Origin: an uncultured Lachnospiraceae bacterium
GTDB lineage: Bacteria; Bacillota; Clostridia; Lachnospirales; Lachnospiraceae
Direction: 5' to 3'
NCBI GenBank assembly: GCA_948688495.1
Contig: CAPQSW010000026.1
Coordinates: 13,410 to 45,108 of the forward strand
Length of the DNA stretch: 31,699 nucleotides
How positions within the stretch are numbered: position 1 is the first letter of the stretch; every line of letters begins with the position of its first letter. The position numbers and the translations under genes are program-made. Below are positions 8,423-16,485 of this stretch, one piece after another. The notes beneath the pieces were generated by a model. It ran no database searches. It was given only the letters and a program-made list of their open reading frames with translations, and was not told the DNA's origin.

Positions 8423-9403
8423 TCACTGCTCCTCTCTGATTACTGATGTAACTCTTACTGCATATCGATCTCCCGATGCTCCAGGCAAAGCAGTAAATTT
8501 CTTGATGTTCCCAACATATACATTCAGTTCTTCTTCTACTTTTGTATCCAGGCGGATAATATCTCCAACCTGAAGATTTATAAAATCATTAACAGAAATA
8601 GTGCTCTTGCCCAAAACTGCTTTTACCGGCATAGGCGCCTTAGAAATCAAAGCCTCAATAAGCTCCGTATATTCCTGCTCCCCACGCTGTTGCATACTTG
8701 AAAACCAATATTTGGTGTTCAACCTGTCCATAACATCTTCCAATGTCATATAGGGCAGGCATACATTCATAAGCCCTTCCACATCCCCTATTTTCATGTT
8801 AATTGTAATAATCGCAATCATCTCACTAGGAGATATGAACTGTGCAAACTGAGAATTCGTCTCAATTCTTTCCAGCCTGGGATGTATATCCGCCACATTC
8901 TTCCATGGTTCCCTCAAAAGATTGATACACGCATTCATAATACGCTCAATAATCAAAAGCTCGATCTCAGAAAACTCACGGCTTTTATCTAAAGGCTCTC
9001 CCATTCCTCCAAGCATACGGTCAACCATGGCATATCCCAAATTTGTCGCCAACTCTATAATAATGCTGCCCGGCATAGGCTCAAAATTAACCACCCCCAG
9101 AAGCACAGGATTCGACAAAGCATTCGAAAATTCCGAATAGGTAACTGCCTCCGAATTCATCACTTCTACTTGGATATTCTTGCGCAGATATCCTGGCAGG
9201 TTTGTGGATAACAACCGTCCGTAATGCTCAAATATAATCTCCATCGTACGGAGATGCTCTTTGGAAAACTTCGCAGGCCTTGCAAAATCATAATCCTTGA
9301 CCTGTTTTTCCCCATTATCTTTAATCTCCTCCGCATCCAGCTCCCCGCTGTTCAATGCATTTAGCAGACTGTCTATCTCATTTTGCGATAAGACCTCGCC
9401 CAT
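8423..9403 (-). CDS. fliM: Flagellar motor switch protein FliM
   Basis: FliM forms the middle of the C-ring and binds CheY-P to reverse rotation. The 326-residue protein starts with the canonical CheY-P-binding motif (VLSQNEIDSLLNAL, about 4-17), followed by the CheC-like middle domain (containing PGSIIIELATNLGYAMVDRMLGG) and a C-terminal SpoA/FliN-like domain (about 250-320). Its length is typical. A GGTGGTGA ribosome binding site precedes the ATG. It lies 4 nt upstream of fliY and downstream of fliL, as in Bacillus. Confidence 0.97.
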   Translation of the reverse strand: MGEVLSQNEIDSLLNALNSGELDAEEIKDNGEKQVKDYDFARPAKFSKEHLRTMEIIFEHYGRLLSTNLPGYLRKNIQVEVMNSEAVTYSEFSNALSNPVLLGVVNFEPMPGSIIIELATNLGYAMVDRMLGGMGEPLDKSREFSEIELLIIERIMNACINLLREPWKNVADIHPRLERIETNSQFAQFISPSEMIAIITINMKIGDVEGLMNVCLPYMTLEDVMDRLNTKYWFSSMQQRGEQEYTELIEALISKAPMPVKAVLGKSTISVNDFINLQVGDIIRLDTKVEEELNVYVGNIKKFTALPGASGDRYAVRVTSVIREEQ

Positions 9404-9434
9404 TCTTTTTCACCACCTGACATTTGGTCATTCT

Positions 9435-9962
9435 TTAGTCGTTTGCTTCTTCATAAGTATAGGTTGGGAATGCCACACTTACAATAAAATCAGAATCAAA
9501 CAGCTTACGCAGGCTTACCAGCACCTCGTCCTGTATATCCTTTTGAGCGGTCCTCATATCATCTATCGTATGCTTTGCAATGACTTTGATCACCTCATCC
9601 TTGATAAGGTCCTCATTTGCCGCAATCGCCTCGGTACCCTTCTTATAATTCTTATTCTTGGTATCCAATGCCAGCGATATGGAAACAATTGCATAACTCT
9701 TTTTGTCATTATCGCTCTTGAGGTTGACTGTAATTGTATTACCCTCGGCGATTTTCACTGTTGCAACCTGATCCATTGGAATATCAATGGAAGCGCTCTC
9801 TTTGCCGCCCTCCAATTCAAGGTCAATCGCAGAACATACCTTGGTAATCAGCTCATTGGCCTTCTTTGTCTGCGGGACAATAGAAATCATCAGGATTGCC
9901 GTTAAAATCAGGTTCGCAACTACCAGTGCCAAAATTAAGACACTCATTAAATTCTTCTTCAT
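9435..9962 (-). CDS. fliL: Flagellar basal-body-associated protein FliL
   Basis: FliL is a single-pass membrane protein with a periplasmic-side domain related to stomatins. It surrounds the stator and supports torque. The 175-residue protein has a short cytoplasmic N-terminus, one transmembrane helix (about 7-29), and an external domain with the family features: a conserved strand containing KSYAIVSISLALD, and a C-terminal helix region ending in DEVLVSLRKLFDSDFIVSVAFPTY. It lies between motB and fliM. Conservation in this family is low, so the call rests on layout and context as well as sequence. Confidence 0.9.
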   Translation of the reverse strand: MKKNLMSVLILALVVANLILTAILMISIVPQTKKANELITKVCSAIDLELEGGKESASIDIPMDQVATVKIAEGNTITVNLKSDNDKKSYAIVSISLALDTKNKNYKKGTEAIAANEDLIKDEVIKVIAKHTIDDMRTAQKDIQDEVLVSLRKLFDSDFIVSVAFPTYTYEEAND

Positions 9963-9976
9963 GATGTTTTTCCTTT

Positions 9977-10813
9977 CTAATTAGAATTATACGAATTGTA
10001 TATCTTAATCTCCACCCTTCGGTTCCTTGCACGTCCCTCCGCCGTGGAGTTGTCTGCCACCGGATTGTATTCCCCGCAGCCTGCGGCATAAATCCTTCCT
10101 GGCTCTAACATTGTATGCTCCAAGATATAATTCTTTACTGCAAATGCACGATAGGCAGATAACACGTCATTGTTCTCATATTTTTCATTGCTTATCGGAA
10201 CGTTATCTGTATGCCCTTCTATCTCAATCTGATTACTGTTATAATTTTCTAAAATCAATGACAGCTTGTCAACAAGTGGAAGTGCATCCTCCCGGATTTG
10301 TGACTGGGCTGTATCAAACAGCAGCGCACCGCTTAATGTAATCCTTACGAACTGAGCATTCACATCTACCTCTGCCTGGTCCGCAATCTGCTTTTCTGCC
10401 AGCATCTTTTCAATCTGCTCTGCCATTTCTTCAGATTCTTTCAACCCCGCCGCCTCATATTCCTCTATCAGTTCTTCTTCCGCGGTCGGTTCGTTTTCCT
10501 TATCTATAGGCTCCGTCTCCTCAACGTCATCCGCGGAATTGGTCTTTTCTTTAAAATAATCGTCCAGCATTTCTAACTGGCTGACGCCGGTAGCAATCAT
10601 CATTCCTTCTCCGACGGAATTACCACCGGAAGATAAAATACTAAAACTGCTCTTTTGCATGGAATTGATAAGCTGTTCCCACTTATCCGCATCAACCGTC
10701 GACATGGCAAACAGCAATACGAAGAAGCATAGCAAAAGATTCATCAAGTCCGCGAATGTATTCATCCACGACGCCTCGCCTCCGCTTGGCTCTTCTACTT
10801 TTCTCTTTGCCAC
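9977..10813 (-). CDS. motB: Stator protein MotB (PomB-like), OmpA-type peptidoglycan anchor
   Basis: MotB is the ion-conducting, wall-anchored half of the stator. The 278-residue protein has a short cytoplasmic N-terminus, one transmembrane helix starting at WMNTFADLMNLLLCFFVLLFA with the ion-binding Asp at D22, an acidic plug/linker region (about 40-140), and a C-terminal OmpA-like domain with EIEGHTDNVP (197-206) and GRARNRRVEIKI near the end. The transmembrane sequence resembles sodium-type PomB more than E. coli MotB, which is an inference from similarity. The GTG start uses the G of the motA TAG stop and has GGAGGTGA upstream, indicating translational coupling. Confidence 0.95.
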   Translation of the reverse strand: MAKRKVEEPSGGEASWMNTFADLMNLLLCFFVLLFAMSTVDADKWEQLINSMQKSSFSILSSGGNSVGEGMMIATGVSQLEMLDDYFKEKTNSADDVEETEPIDKENEPTAEEELIEEYEAAGLKESEEMAEQIEKMLAEKQIADQAEVDVNAQFVRITLSGALLFDTAQSQIREDALPLVDKLSLILENYNSNQIEIEGHTDNVPISNEKYENNDVLSAYRAFAVKNYILEHTMLEPGRIYAAGCGEYNPVADNSTAEGRARNRRVEIKIYNSYNSN

Positions 10814-11607
10814 TATTCTTCACCTCCGCCCTGCTCCAGCATATTCTCACGCATTTTCGGTGACAGGAAGGATTTTAATTTTTCTTCTATGACACGGGGA
10901 TTCTCGCCTGCCTGAATAGACAAAAGACCTTCCACCGTAACTTCTTTAATCATAATCTCAGTTGCATTGTTTACTGCCAGCTTTGCCGATGTCGGCGTAC
11001 AGAGCCAGTTGGCAATGATGGAACCATACAGCGTCGTAATCAAGGCAATCGCCATACTCGGTCCAACCGTCGAAGGGTCATCCATCAACTTCAACATGTT
11101 AATCAGACCAATCAGCGTACCAATCATACCCCAGGCAGGCCCTAATGCCGCCCATTTATCCCAGAAACCAATATTCGTCTTATGTCTGGCCTCCACACAC
11201 ATCAGGTCTGCTTCCATGATACCTCTTACCAGTTCAGGGTCAGTACCATCGACAACCAGCATGACACCTTTTTTCAGGAACTCATCTTCAATTCCATTCG
11301 CCGCTTCCTCCAAAGCAAGAAGCCCTTCCTTTCTCGCGATGTTGGATAAATCAATGATGTGCTTGATAACCTCGCCCACATCTGCTTTCGGTGTCTTAAA
11401 CACCAGCGTAAAACTCTTTAATCCATTGATGAAGTCTGACACTGTATGCGATGCCAGCACGCCTGCCAGAGAACCACCGATTGTAATAAATACCGAGTTC
11501 ACATCAAAGAAATTTCCTAATGCTGCGGGACCTTGGTCTCCACTGATAATACCAAGCACCATCAGACCAATACCAAGTATAATTCCCAATAATGACGCTA
11601 TATCCAA
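10813..11607 (-). CDS. motA: Stator protein MotA (PomA-like)
   Basis: MotA forms the pentameric ring around MotB and pushes on FliG. The 264-residue protein has four transmembrane helices (about 3-22, 35-53, 155-174, 183-203), a cytoplasmic loop with ARKEGLLALEE (91-101), and the conserved ALGPAWGMIGTLIGL and LITTLYGSIIAN. Threonines T164 and T191/T192 match the positions that line the sodium path in PomA. The frame opens at a GTG at 11616. I prefer the TTG at 11607, giving MDIASLLG, the usual MotA/PomA beginning, with AGGTGG 5 nt upstream. The stop overlaps the motB start. Function is certain; ion type is an inference. Confidence 0.95.
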   Translation of the reverse strand: MDIASLLGIILGIGLMVLGIISGDQGPAALGNFFDVNSVFITIGGSLAGVLASHTVSDFINGLKSFTLVFKTPKADVGEVIKHIIDLSNIARKEGLLALEEAANGIEDEFLKKGVMLVVDGTDPELVRGIMEADLMCVEARHKTNIGFWDKWAALGPAWGMIGTLIGLINMLKLMDDPSTVGPSMAIALITTLYGSIIANWLCTPTSAKLAVNNATEIMIKEVTVEGLLSIQAGENPRVIEEKLKSFLSPKMRENMLEQGGGEE

Positions 11608-11641
11608 TTCTTCCACCTGCCCTTTTCATCCATGAAATGTA

Positions 11642-11854
11642 TTATTCCTTATCATCCAACCAGGGAAAACCAGTTGCCATGAATTCTCTCTTATACAATA
11701 TTACAAGATTTTTTATCTCTTGTCTACTTTCTTTTACAATTATTTTCTTCCCTGTTACAAAAGAAATGACAGTATCTGGTGTCTCCTCTACAGATTCAAT
11801 CAGTTCTGCATTGACGATAATCTTTGATTCGTTTAATCTAGTGACTTCTATCAT
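11642..11854 (-). CDS. flbD: FlbD/SwrD family small flagellar protein
   Basis: This 70-residue protein belongs to the FlbD family (SwrD/YlzI in Bacillus), which sits in fla operons beside flgE and is reported to raise motor torque and support swarming. It starts with the family hallmark MIEVTRLNESKIIVNAELIESVEETPDT and continues with ISFVTGKKIIVKES. It is soluble and has no signal peptide. AGAGGTGA precedes the ATG. It is the first gene after the structured flgE-flbD gap and lies just upstream of motA, consistent with a stator-related role. The family is clear; the molecular mechanism is not known from the sequence. Confidence 0.93.
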   Translation of the reverse strand: MIEVTRLNESKIIVNAELIESVEETPDTVISFVTGKKIIVKESRQEIKNLVILYKREFMATGFPWLDDKE

Positions 11855-11897
11855 TGGGATTCACCTCTTTATTTATTTCTTTGGCTGTTCCAAGAGC

Positions 11898-11937
11898 CCT
11901 AAGGCATCCTCCCAGCTTCGCTGGGTCCCTCCTTAGG
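11898..11937 (-). other. Two-tier hairpin in the flbD leader
   Basis: On the minus strand an outer 7-bp stem (CCTAAGG with CCTTAGG) encloses a purine-rich internal loop (AGGGA opposite AGGATG) and an inner stem CCCAGC/GCTGGG capped by GAA. No U-run follows on either strand, so it is not a standard terminator. It lies 44-83 nt before the flbD ATG. It could be an mRNA stability or translation-control element, a protein-binding site, or a dispersed palindromic repeat. Confidence 0.6.
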
Positions 11938-11941
11938 ACAA

Positions 11942-11950
11942 ATTATATCA
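11942..11950 (-). promoter_or_regulatory. Extended -10 promoter candidate for flbD-motA-motB
   Basis: The minus strand reads TGATATAAT, a perfect extended -10 (TGn then TATAAT). The -35 position, 17 nt upstream, is TTTCAT, which is poor; extended -10 promoters tolerate this. It lies between the two hairpins of the flgE-flbD gap and points to flbD. It would give partly independent expression of the stator block. Confidence 0.5.
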
Positions 11951-11951
11951 C

Positions 11952-11987
11952 ATATCGGGGAACTATGAAACACAGTTCCCCAAATAT
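11952..11987 (-). other. Stem-loop downstream of flgE
   Basis: GGGGAACT (11957-11964) pairs perfectly with AGTTCCCC (11974-11981) across a 9-nt loop. After a small internal loop, four more A/T pairs (ATAT) extend it. It starts about 25 nt after the flgE stop on the transcribed minus strand. No T-run follows, so it is a weak candidate for intrinsic termination. A processing or mRNA-stabilising 3' end for flgE is as likely. Confidence 0.6.
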
Positions 11988-12012
11988 GGTGTATTTTAAT
12001 TACAGATACGAA

Positions 12013-13635
12013 TTATCGTTTCAGGTTCACCAGTTCTTCCAACAGGCTGTCAGAAGTTGTGATAATTCTGGAGTTCGCCTGGAAACCTCTCTGGGTCGTA
12101 ATCATTTCCGTAAATTCATTTGCAAGGTCTACGTTGGACATTTCCAGTACACCGCTTGACATCTTGCCGCCGTCTGCCGTGACATCCTGACCGATTCCAT
12201 CAAATTCACCGGAGTTCAGCGTCTGCTGGTAGCAGTTCTCTCCGAGTTTCTCAAGACCCGCCGGGTTGGCAAAGACGGTTACCGCAATCTGACCTAACAG
12301 TCTGCGCGTACCATTGTCATAGCTTCCGTAAATCTCACCATTCTCCTGTACGGAAAGACCTGTCAGCGCTCCAAGCCTTCTTCCGAGCCCGTCAATTCCA
12401 TTGACCGCACCACGGTCTGTACCCAATGTGGAAACTCCTCCATTATCATAACACCCCGACGTGGAAAAGTCTACATTGATATTGCGAAATTGTGGACCAA
12501 GTGCTGACATTCTTAACAATACGGACTCTGCACCTGGCTGACCAATATGGTCAAAGGTTCCGGCATTTGGCTCTCCCTCTTTGAAATCCAGCTCATAACC
12601 ATAGATAGTCTCTGTATATTCATAAGCACCGGTAGTTGTATTAATCCTATCCTCTGTATATTCCTGTGCCTGTCTGTCCGAAATTCCAAACATGGAAGAC
12701 ACTGTATACTCTTTTCCGGTAATTGGATTCCCCTGATTATCCACTGCAACATACTTCTTGTTGGCATCATCATACTGAAGCCTATCCCCATCTGCATTCG
12801 TAAATGTTCCGCCTGCATAACTGAAACCGTCGGCAAGAGCGTAAGAACGATCTACAGGGGTAGCATTACCGAACACATTCGACAACGTATTATTCGGGTC
12901 TGCATCCAAGTAATCCTTCAGAATGGAATGATTATCTGCATCCAGGATGTCGGATAACTCCACCGTATACGTCAGGGTATCGCGGTTTGCTGTCTTTACC
13001 GCAAATTTTGCTGTGTAGCTGTAGCCCAGCGCATCATAAAAATTCAGGCTCATCATATATCCTTCATCCGTATTTACAGTCTTGCTGTATTTATCCAAAA
13101 CACCAGCACAAGTTGCCTCTGTGGTTGCCTCTGGCGGAGAAGTCATGTTTGCCTCCTGCATAATGCGCAGTCCAGATACGGTATCTTTACGGATCGTCTG
13201 GGTAGTTGGATCCACCTGCCAGCCCATAACCATATAACCCGTTGCTTTTGTAACGAGATTACCGTTACCGTCAATGGTAAATGCACCTGATTTTGTGAAC
13301 AGGTTCTGACTGCCGTTATTAACAATGAAGAAACTGTCGCCGGTAATTCTCAAATCCCATCCATCACCGGTCGTCTGGGTGGAACCGGGTGACGTAATAT
13401 TAACAGAAGTGGAACCTGTGGTAACACCAAGACCAATCTGCTTGGCATTTACACCGCCTCTTGTCTGGGTGGGTCCAGATGAACCTGATACAGTCTGGTA
13501 CATAAGATCACTGAATGCCGTACTTGATGACTTAAATGCAACAGTGTTTACGTTTGCGATATTATTACCTATAACATCCATCTTTGTCTGGTGTGTTTTT
13601 AATCCTGACACGCCAGAATACAATGCTCTCATCAT
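12013..13635 (-). CDS. flgE: Flagellar hook protein FlgE
   Basis: FlgE builds the hook. The N-terminal helix ALYSGVSGLKTHQTKMDVIGNN and the adjacent ANVNTVAFKSS are the rod/hook-family signature. The C-terminus has LEMSNVDLANEFTEMITTQRGFQANSRIITTSD, which pairs with it in the hook core. At 540 residues it is much longer than Bacillus hook protein. The extra length lies in the variable outer domains (about residues 170-400), which are Tyr-, Thr- and Asp-rich. Three cysteines occur in the exported region. The frame opens at 13683, but AGGAGG lies 10 nt before the ATG at 13635, so I start there; the next codon is also ATG. Secretion is by the flagellar pathway, so no signal peptide is expected. 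Confidence 0.96.
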   Translation of the reverse strand: MMRALYSGVSGLKTHQTKMDVIGNNIANVNTVAFKSSSTAFSDLMYQTVSGSSGPTQTRGGVNAKQIGLGVTTGSTSVNITSPGSTQTTGDGWDLRITGDSFFIVNNGSQNLFTKSGAFTIDGNGNLVTKATGYMVMGWQVDPTTQTIRKDTVSGLRIMQEANMTSPPEATTEATCAGVLDKYSKTVNTDEGYMMSLNFYDALGYSYTAKFAVKTANRDTLTYTVELSDILDADNHSILKDYLDADPNNTLSNVFGNATPVDRSYALADGFSYAGGTFTNADGDRLQYDDANKKYVAVDNQGNPITGKEYTVSSMFGISDRQAQEYTEDRINTTTGAYEYTETIYGYELDFKEGEPNAGTFDHIGQPGAESVLLRMSALGPQFRNINVDFSTSGCYDNGGVSTLGTDRGAVNGIDGLGRRLGALTGLSVQENGEIYGSYDNGTRRLLGQIAVTVFANPAGLEKLGENCYQQTLNSGEFDGIGQDVTADGGKMSSGVLEMSNVDLANEFTEMITTQRGFQANSRIITTSDSLLEELVNLKR

Positions 13636-13645
13636 AATGAATTGA

Positions 13646-13651
13646 CCTCCT
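13646..13651 (-). promoter_or_regulatory. Ribosome binding site deciding the flgE start
   Basis: AGGAGG on the minus strand, 10 nt before the ATG at 13635. It removes the 16 extra N-terminal residues that the longest open frame would add. Confidence 0.75.
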
Positions 13652-13713
13652 AATCCTTTTTGCCGTATAGCCCTCTCTGTCATTCAAAGGCCGATAGCTT
13701 CCATTCGGTCCAG

Positions 13714-14112
13714 CTATATAATTACGGCTCCGTCTATGTTTGTGTATACATTTTCTGCTGACTCTGCCTGATCCATGGCCGTTACCACAGTCTTATTTGG
13801 CACATTCACAATGAAAGAATACGAGTCAACAATCACAAGGGATTCTCTCATTCCCTTCGCTTCTGCTTTCTCTGCCCCTGTCTCCAAACGCTCCTTCTGC
13901 TCGCTGGAAAGTTCTATATTCCTGCTCTGCAGACGCATGGACGCATGTTTGGAAAACCTGAGTACAGAACTCTCACCCACAGACTGTTTCTGCTTCAAAA
14001 TATCCTCAAAAGACACCTCCGGTGAAATCTGCGATGATTCCGGCATGCCCTTTTTCAGATACTGGTCTGTAATCTGTTCAATAGAAGAGAATTGATTTGA
14101 AATTTTATTCAT
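13714..14112 (-). CDS. TIGR02530-family flagellar operon protein
   Basis: This 132-residue soluble protein matches the small flagellar-operon family TIGR02530, found between flgD and flgE in Clostridia and other Firmicutes. The recognisable part is the C-terminal two thirds: FSKHASMRLQSRNIELSSEQKERL, then GMRESLVIVDSYSFIVNVPNKTVVTAMD. It has no signal peptide or membrane segment and the N-terminus looks disordered. Function is not established; its fixed place beside flgD and flgE suggests a role in hook assembly or export, perhaps as a chaperone or cap-related factor, but that is inference from position only. Confidence 0.85.
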   Translation of the reverse strand: MNKISNQFSSIEQITDQYLKKGMPESSQISPEVSFEDILKQKQSVGESSVLRFSKHASMRLQSRNIELSSEQKERLETGAEKAEAKGMRESLVIVDSYSFIVNVPNKTVVTAMDQAESAENVYTNIDGAVII

Positions 14113-14148
14113 AATGTTCCTCTCCTCCTAAGCTTCCCTGCTTTCCTC

Positions 14149-14895
14149 TTATTTGTCTTTCGAGGTTCCTTCCGTGCCTTCTGTCTTGTCTGTGCCTTCT
14201 GTCTTGTCTGTGCCTTCTGTCTCACCTGTCGATCCGCCGCCGTTAGCCGCTGATTCTTCTTCCATAGCCTTCATTCTTGCTAAGAGCGCCTGCAATTTCT
14301 CGAAAGCTTTGGAACTGTACTTCCTGATAAACTCCTGTTGATATGTAGAAAGACTGTTGTAAGCTTTGCGCACCCGCTCCAGATCATCCTTATCACTGAG
14401 TCTTAATTGTTTCTCACTTGGCAGCTTATTCATTGCCTGCTCAAATTCTCCTGCAATGCCAAGCGCTTCCAGATACTCATCGTCTACCACCTTATCCAGA
14501 TCATCAATATTATAGAGATTATCATCAATGGAAAGGTACACTTTGTTATTCTGCTTTACGACAAAATCTACTTTGCCCTGCACCACATTGGTTGCACCGG
14601 ACTTGCTTGTTACATTCATGATTACCGTCTTACCAACCAGGTTTGTTGCCTGCTGTGTAGTCATAGTCGCATTCAAGTTCTGCATTTCTTCCAGTGATGA
14701 GAACGTTGCAAGCTGTGAAATGTATTCCGTATTGGAAGTAGGCTCCAAAGGATCCTGGTATTTCATCTGCGCCACCAGAAGCTGTAAAAAGGCTTCTTTG
14801 TCAAGACTTCCTGCCTTCTTGCTCTCGGACAGGGAGGTCTGGGAAGCTGTCTCATCTACAATTTTACCATCTTTTACTGGTACTACAATTGACAT
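14149..14895 (-). CDS. flgD: Hook-capping protein FlgD with unusual C-terminal extension
   Basis: FlgD caps the growing hook so that FlgE can assemble. The conserved N-terminal part (about 28-95) has LDKEAFLQLLVAQMKYQDPLEP, then EYISQLATFSSLEEMQNLN and LVGKTV, all typical. A short beta region with a NxVYLSIDDNLYNIDDLDKV pattern follows (to about 138). Residues 148-213 form an extra helical module (DLERVRKAYNSLSTYQQEFI), which resembles helical repeats of Firmicute surface proteins. The tail (219-248) is TEGTDK repeats ending in lysines. The 248-residue length is set by this extension. It lies between fliK and the TIGR02530 gene, with AAAGGAG before the ATG. Confidence 0.94.
   Translation of the reverse strand: MSIVVPVKDGKIVDETASQTSLSESKKAGSLDKEAFLQLLVAQMKYQDPLEPTSNTEYISQLATFSSLEEMQNLNATMTTQQATNLVGKTVIMNVTSKSGATNVVQGKVDFVVKQNNKVYLSIDDNLYNIDDLDKVVDDEYLEALGIAGEFEQAMNKLPSEKQLRLSDKDDLERVRKAYNSLSTYQQEFIRKYSSKAFEKLQALLARMKAMEEESAANGGGSTGETEGTDKTEGTDKTEGTEGTSKDK
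14175..14228. repeat. 18-bp tandem repeat at the 3' end of flgD
   Basis: Two exact copies of an 18-bp unit on the plus strand (TGCCTTCTGTCTTGTCTG at 14175-14192 and 14193-14210) are followed by a diverged third (14211-14228). On the coding strand each unit encodes six residues of the type TEGTDK. The unit is in frame, so copy-number change alters only tail length. Confidence 0.85.
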
Positions 14896-14922
14896 AGGTT
14901 ACTCCTTTCTTACATGATCAAA

Positions 14923-16422
14923 CTATGCTGTTATATCCATGCTGTTGCCCTGCTCAGCCATCATCTTTGCTGCAAGGCTCTCCTCCTCTGACATCACACC
15001 TTCCAGTTCATCCAGGCTGTTCAGGTTAAGATTTCTTCTACCGTCCTTTGCTGCTTCCTGCTCTTGTTGCTCTTTCGCAGTATTCTGCTGGTTTTCTTCC
15101 AGATTTCGCTCAAACTCATGGCTGGCAATGGTCACCTCAATTGCTTCCACTTTTAATCCCTGCTGGTTCATATTCTCTTTGAGCATAGCAACCTGATTCT
15201 CTAATGCTTCTTTTACCACTTCATTCTGCGCTGCAATCTGAGCGGTAATAACACCCTCCCTGGAAAGAACCTGCAAATAGATTTTACCTAAATTTGCGGG
15301 ATTCAGCTGCATCTCAATAGAGGATTCCGCCTGATTCACAAACACCCTGGTCATCTGACTGACCTGACGGAGTATATCCTCCATATCCACTCTCGCCTGC
15401 ACAACTGTCTGGGTTACTTCCATTACCTGACCCTGACCTATGTTCTGGGTTGTTGTCTGGTACGTCACATGGGTCTGCCGGCTTTCACCCTTATCTTCTG
15501 CCTTAGTCTCTTTCGCCAAATCAAGCTCTGTTTCGGCTCCATTGCTTTTGTCATTTGCCTGCTGCCCTGCATCTTCCTGCCCCTGGGCAGTTGACGATAC
15601 AGACTGGGATTTCCCCTGTTCTTGGGATTCTGCTTCTCCTTGCGCCTTCACTCCATCTGTCAATTCCTGAGAATTTTTCTGTTCTGATGCATCCGTCTGC
15701 AATGCTGCACCATACTCTGCCTGCCCTGCTTTCACATCTTCCGTATTCTGTGATAATACTTCTGCGTCCTCAGACAGTTCACCTGCATTCAGAATATCTT
15801 CCTGCTGTGAACCTTGCAATTCCATAAGCTTCATCTGTTCCAGAAGCTGGTTCATTTCTTCTGGTGTCAAGTTTAACTGTGCTGCAAGCTGCTGGGATAA
15901 ATCACTCACCTGACTGAGTATCTGCTGGAAATCTTCGCTCAACAATAATCCGCCAATATCTTCGCTTCCCATCAATTCCATAACCAACCCTGCCAGTTTG
16001 GAAGGATTCATTAAATCCATAACTGTAAGGCCCATAGCCTCCATCTGCTGGGTAAGTTCTTCCTCAGAAATCCCAAGCTCCTCTGCGATAACTTCCTTGA
16101 CCTGTTTGGTAAATGCCTGTATCTTTTCTGCCGCATTCTGTGGCAGCTTCTTTGGGGCATCCGCCTGGTTACTTTGAACAACCGTGTTCTCACGGTAACC
16201 GGACTTTGCAGATTCTTTCTGATATGCCGTGTGATTCACGGTATCATTTGTGGTTGCTTTGCCTGGTCCTTCTGTAGAAAACAGATCCTGATTCCCATTT
16301 CCTGGTGCCTGGTTTAAAAACGCGCCAAATGCAAGACCTGGTTCCTGGGACTGCTTTGACATACCCTTCAGCTCCGGACTGCTCAGCATTGACATGATCT
16401 GCGTCACTTTGCTGGTAGTCAT
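14923..16422 (-). CDS. fliK: Flagellar hook-length control protein FliK
   Basis: FliK measures hook length and triggers the FlhB switch. The 499-residue protein has a long, Gln/Glu/Ser-rich, poorly conserved N-terminal region that probably acts as the ruler. Its C-terminal hook-length domain is at about 350-435 and includes SIEMQLNPANLGKIYLQVLS, which carries the family LxPxxLGxxxV-type motif, and QGLKVEAIEVTIASHEF. An acidic tail follows. It lies between the MotE-like gene and flgD, as in Bacillus. GGAGGAG precedes the ATG. The N-terminal identity is supported only by context; the C-terminal domain is clear. Confidence 0.93.
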   Translation of the reverse strand: MTTSKVTQIMSMLSSPELKGMSKQSQEPGLAFGAFLNQAPGNGNQDLFSTEGPGKATTNDTVNHTAYQKESAKSGYRENTVVQSNQADAPKKLPQNAAEKIQAFTKQVKEVIAEELGISEEELTQQMEAMGLTVMDLMNPSKLAGLVMELMGSEDIGGLLLSEDFQQILSQVSDLSQQLAAQLNLTPEEMNQLLEQMKLMELQGSQQEDILNAGELSEDAEVLSQNTEDVKAGQAEYGAALQTDASEQKNSQELTDGVKAQGEAESQEQGKSQSVSSTAQGQEDAGQQANDKSNGAETELDLAKETKAEDKGESRQTHVTYQTTTQNIGQGQVMEVTQTVVQARVDMEDILRQVSQMTRVFVNQAESSIEMQLNPANLGKIYLQVLSREGVITAQIAAQNEVVKEALENQVAMLKENMNQQGLKVEAIEVTIASHEFERNLEENQQNTAKEQQEQEAAKDGRRNLNLNSLDELEGVMSEEESLAAKMMAEQGNSMDITA

Positions 16423-16485
16423 GTAAACTCCTCCTTTCTTAGATTATTCTATTATAAAATCCCAAAGGATCTTATAACCATATTA

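Noticed and set aside
10967..11635. 222-codon plus-strand frame
   Set aside because: It is antisense to motA, whose motifs are clear.
14175..14228. Possible CRISPR-like or regulatory repeat
   Set aside because: The units are directly adjacent with no spacers, are in frame within flgD and encode TEGTDK-type residues.
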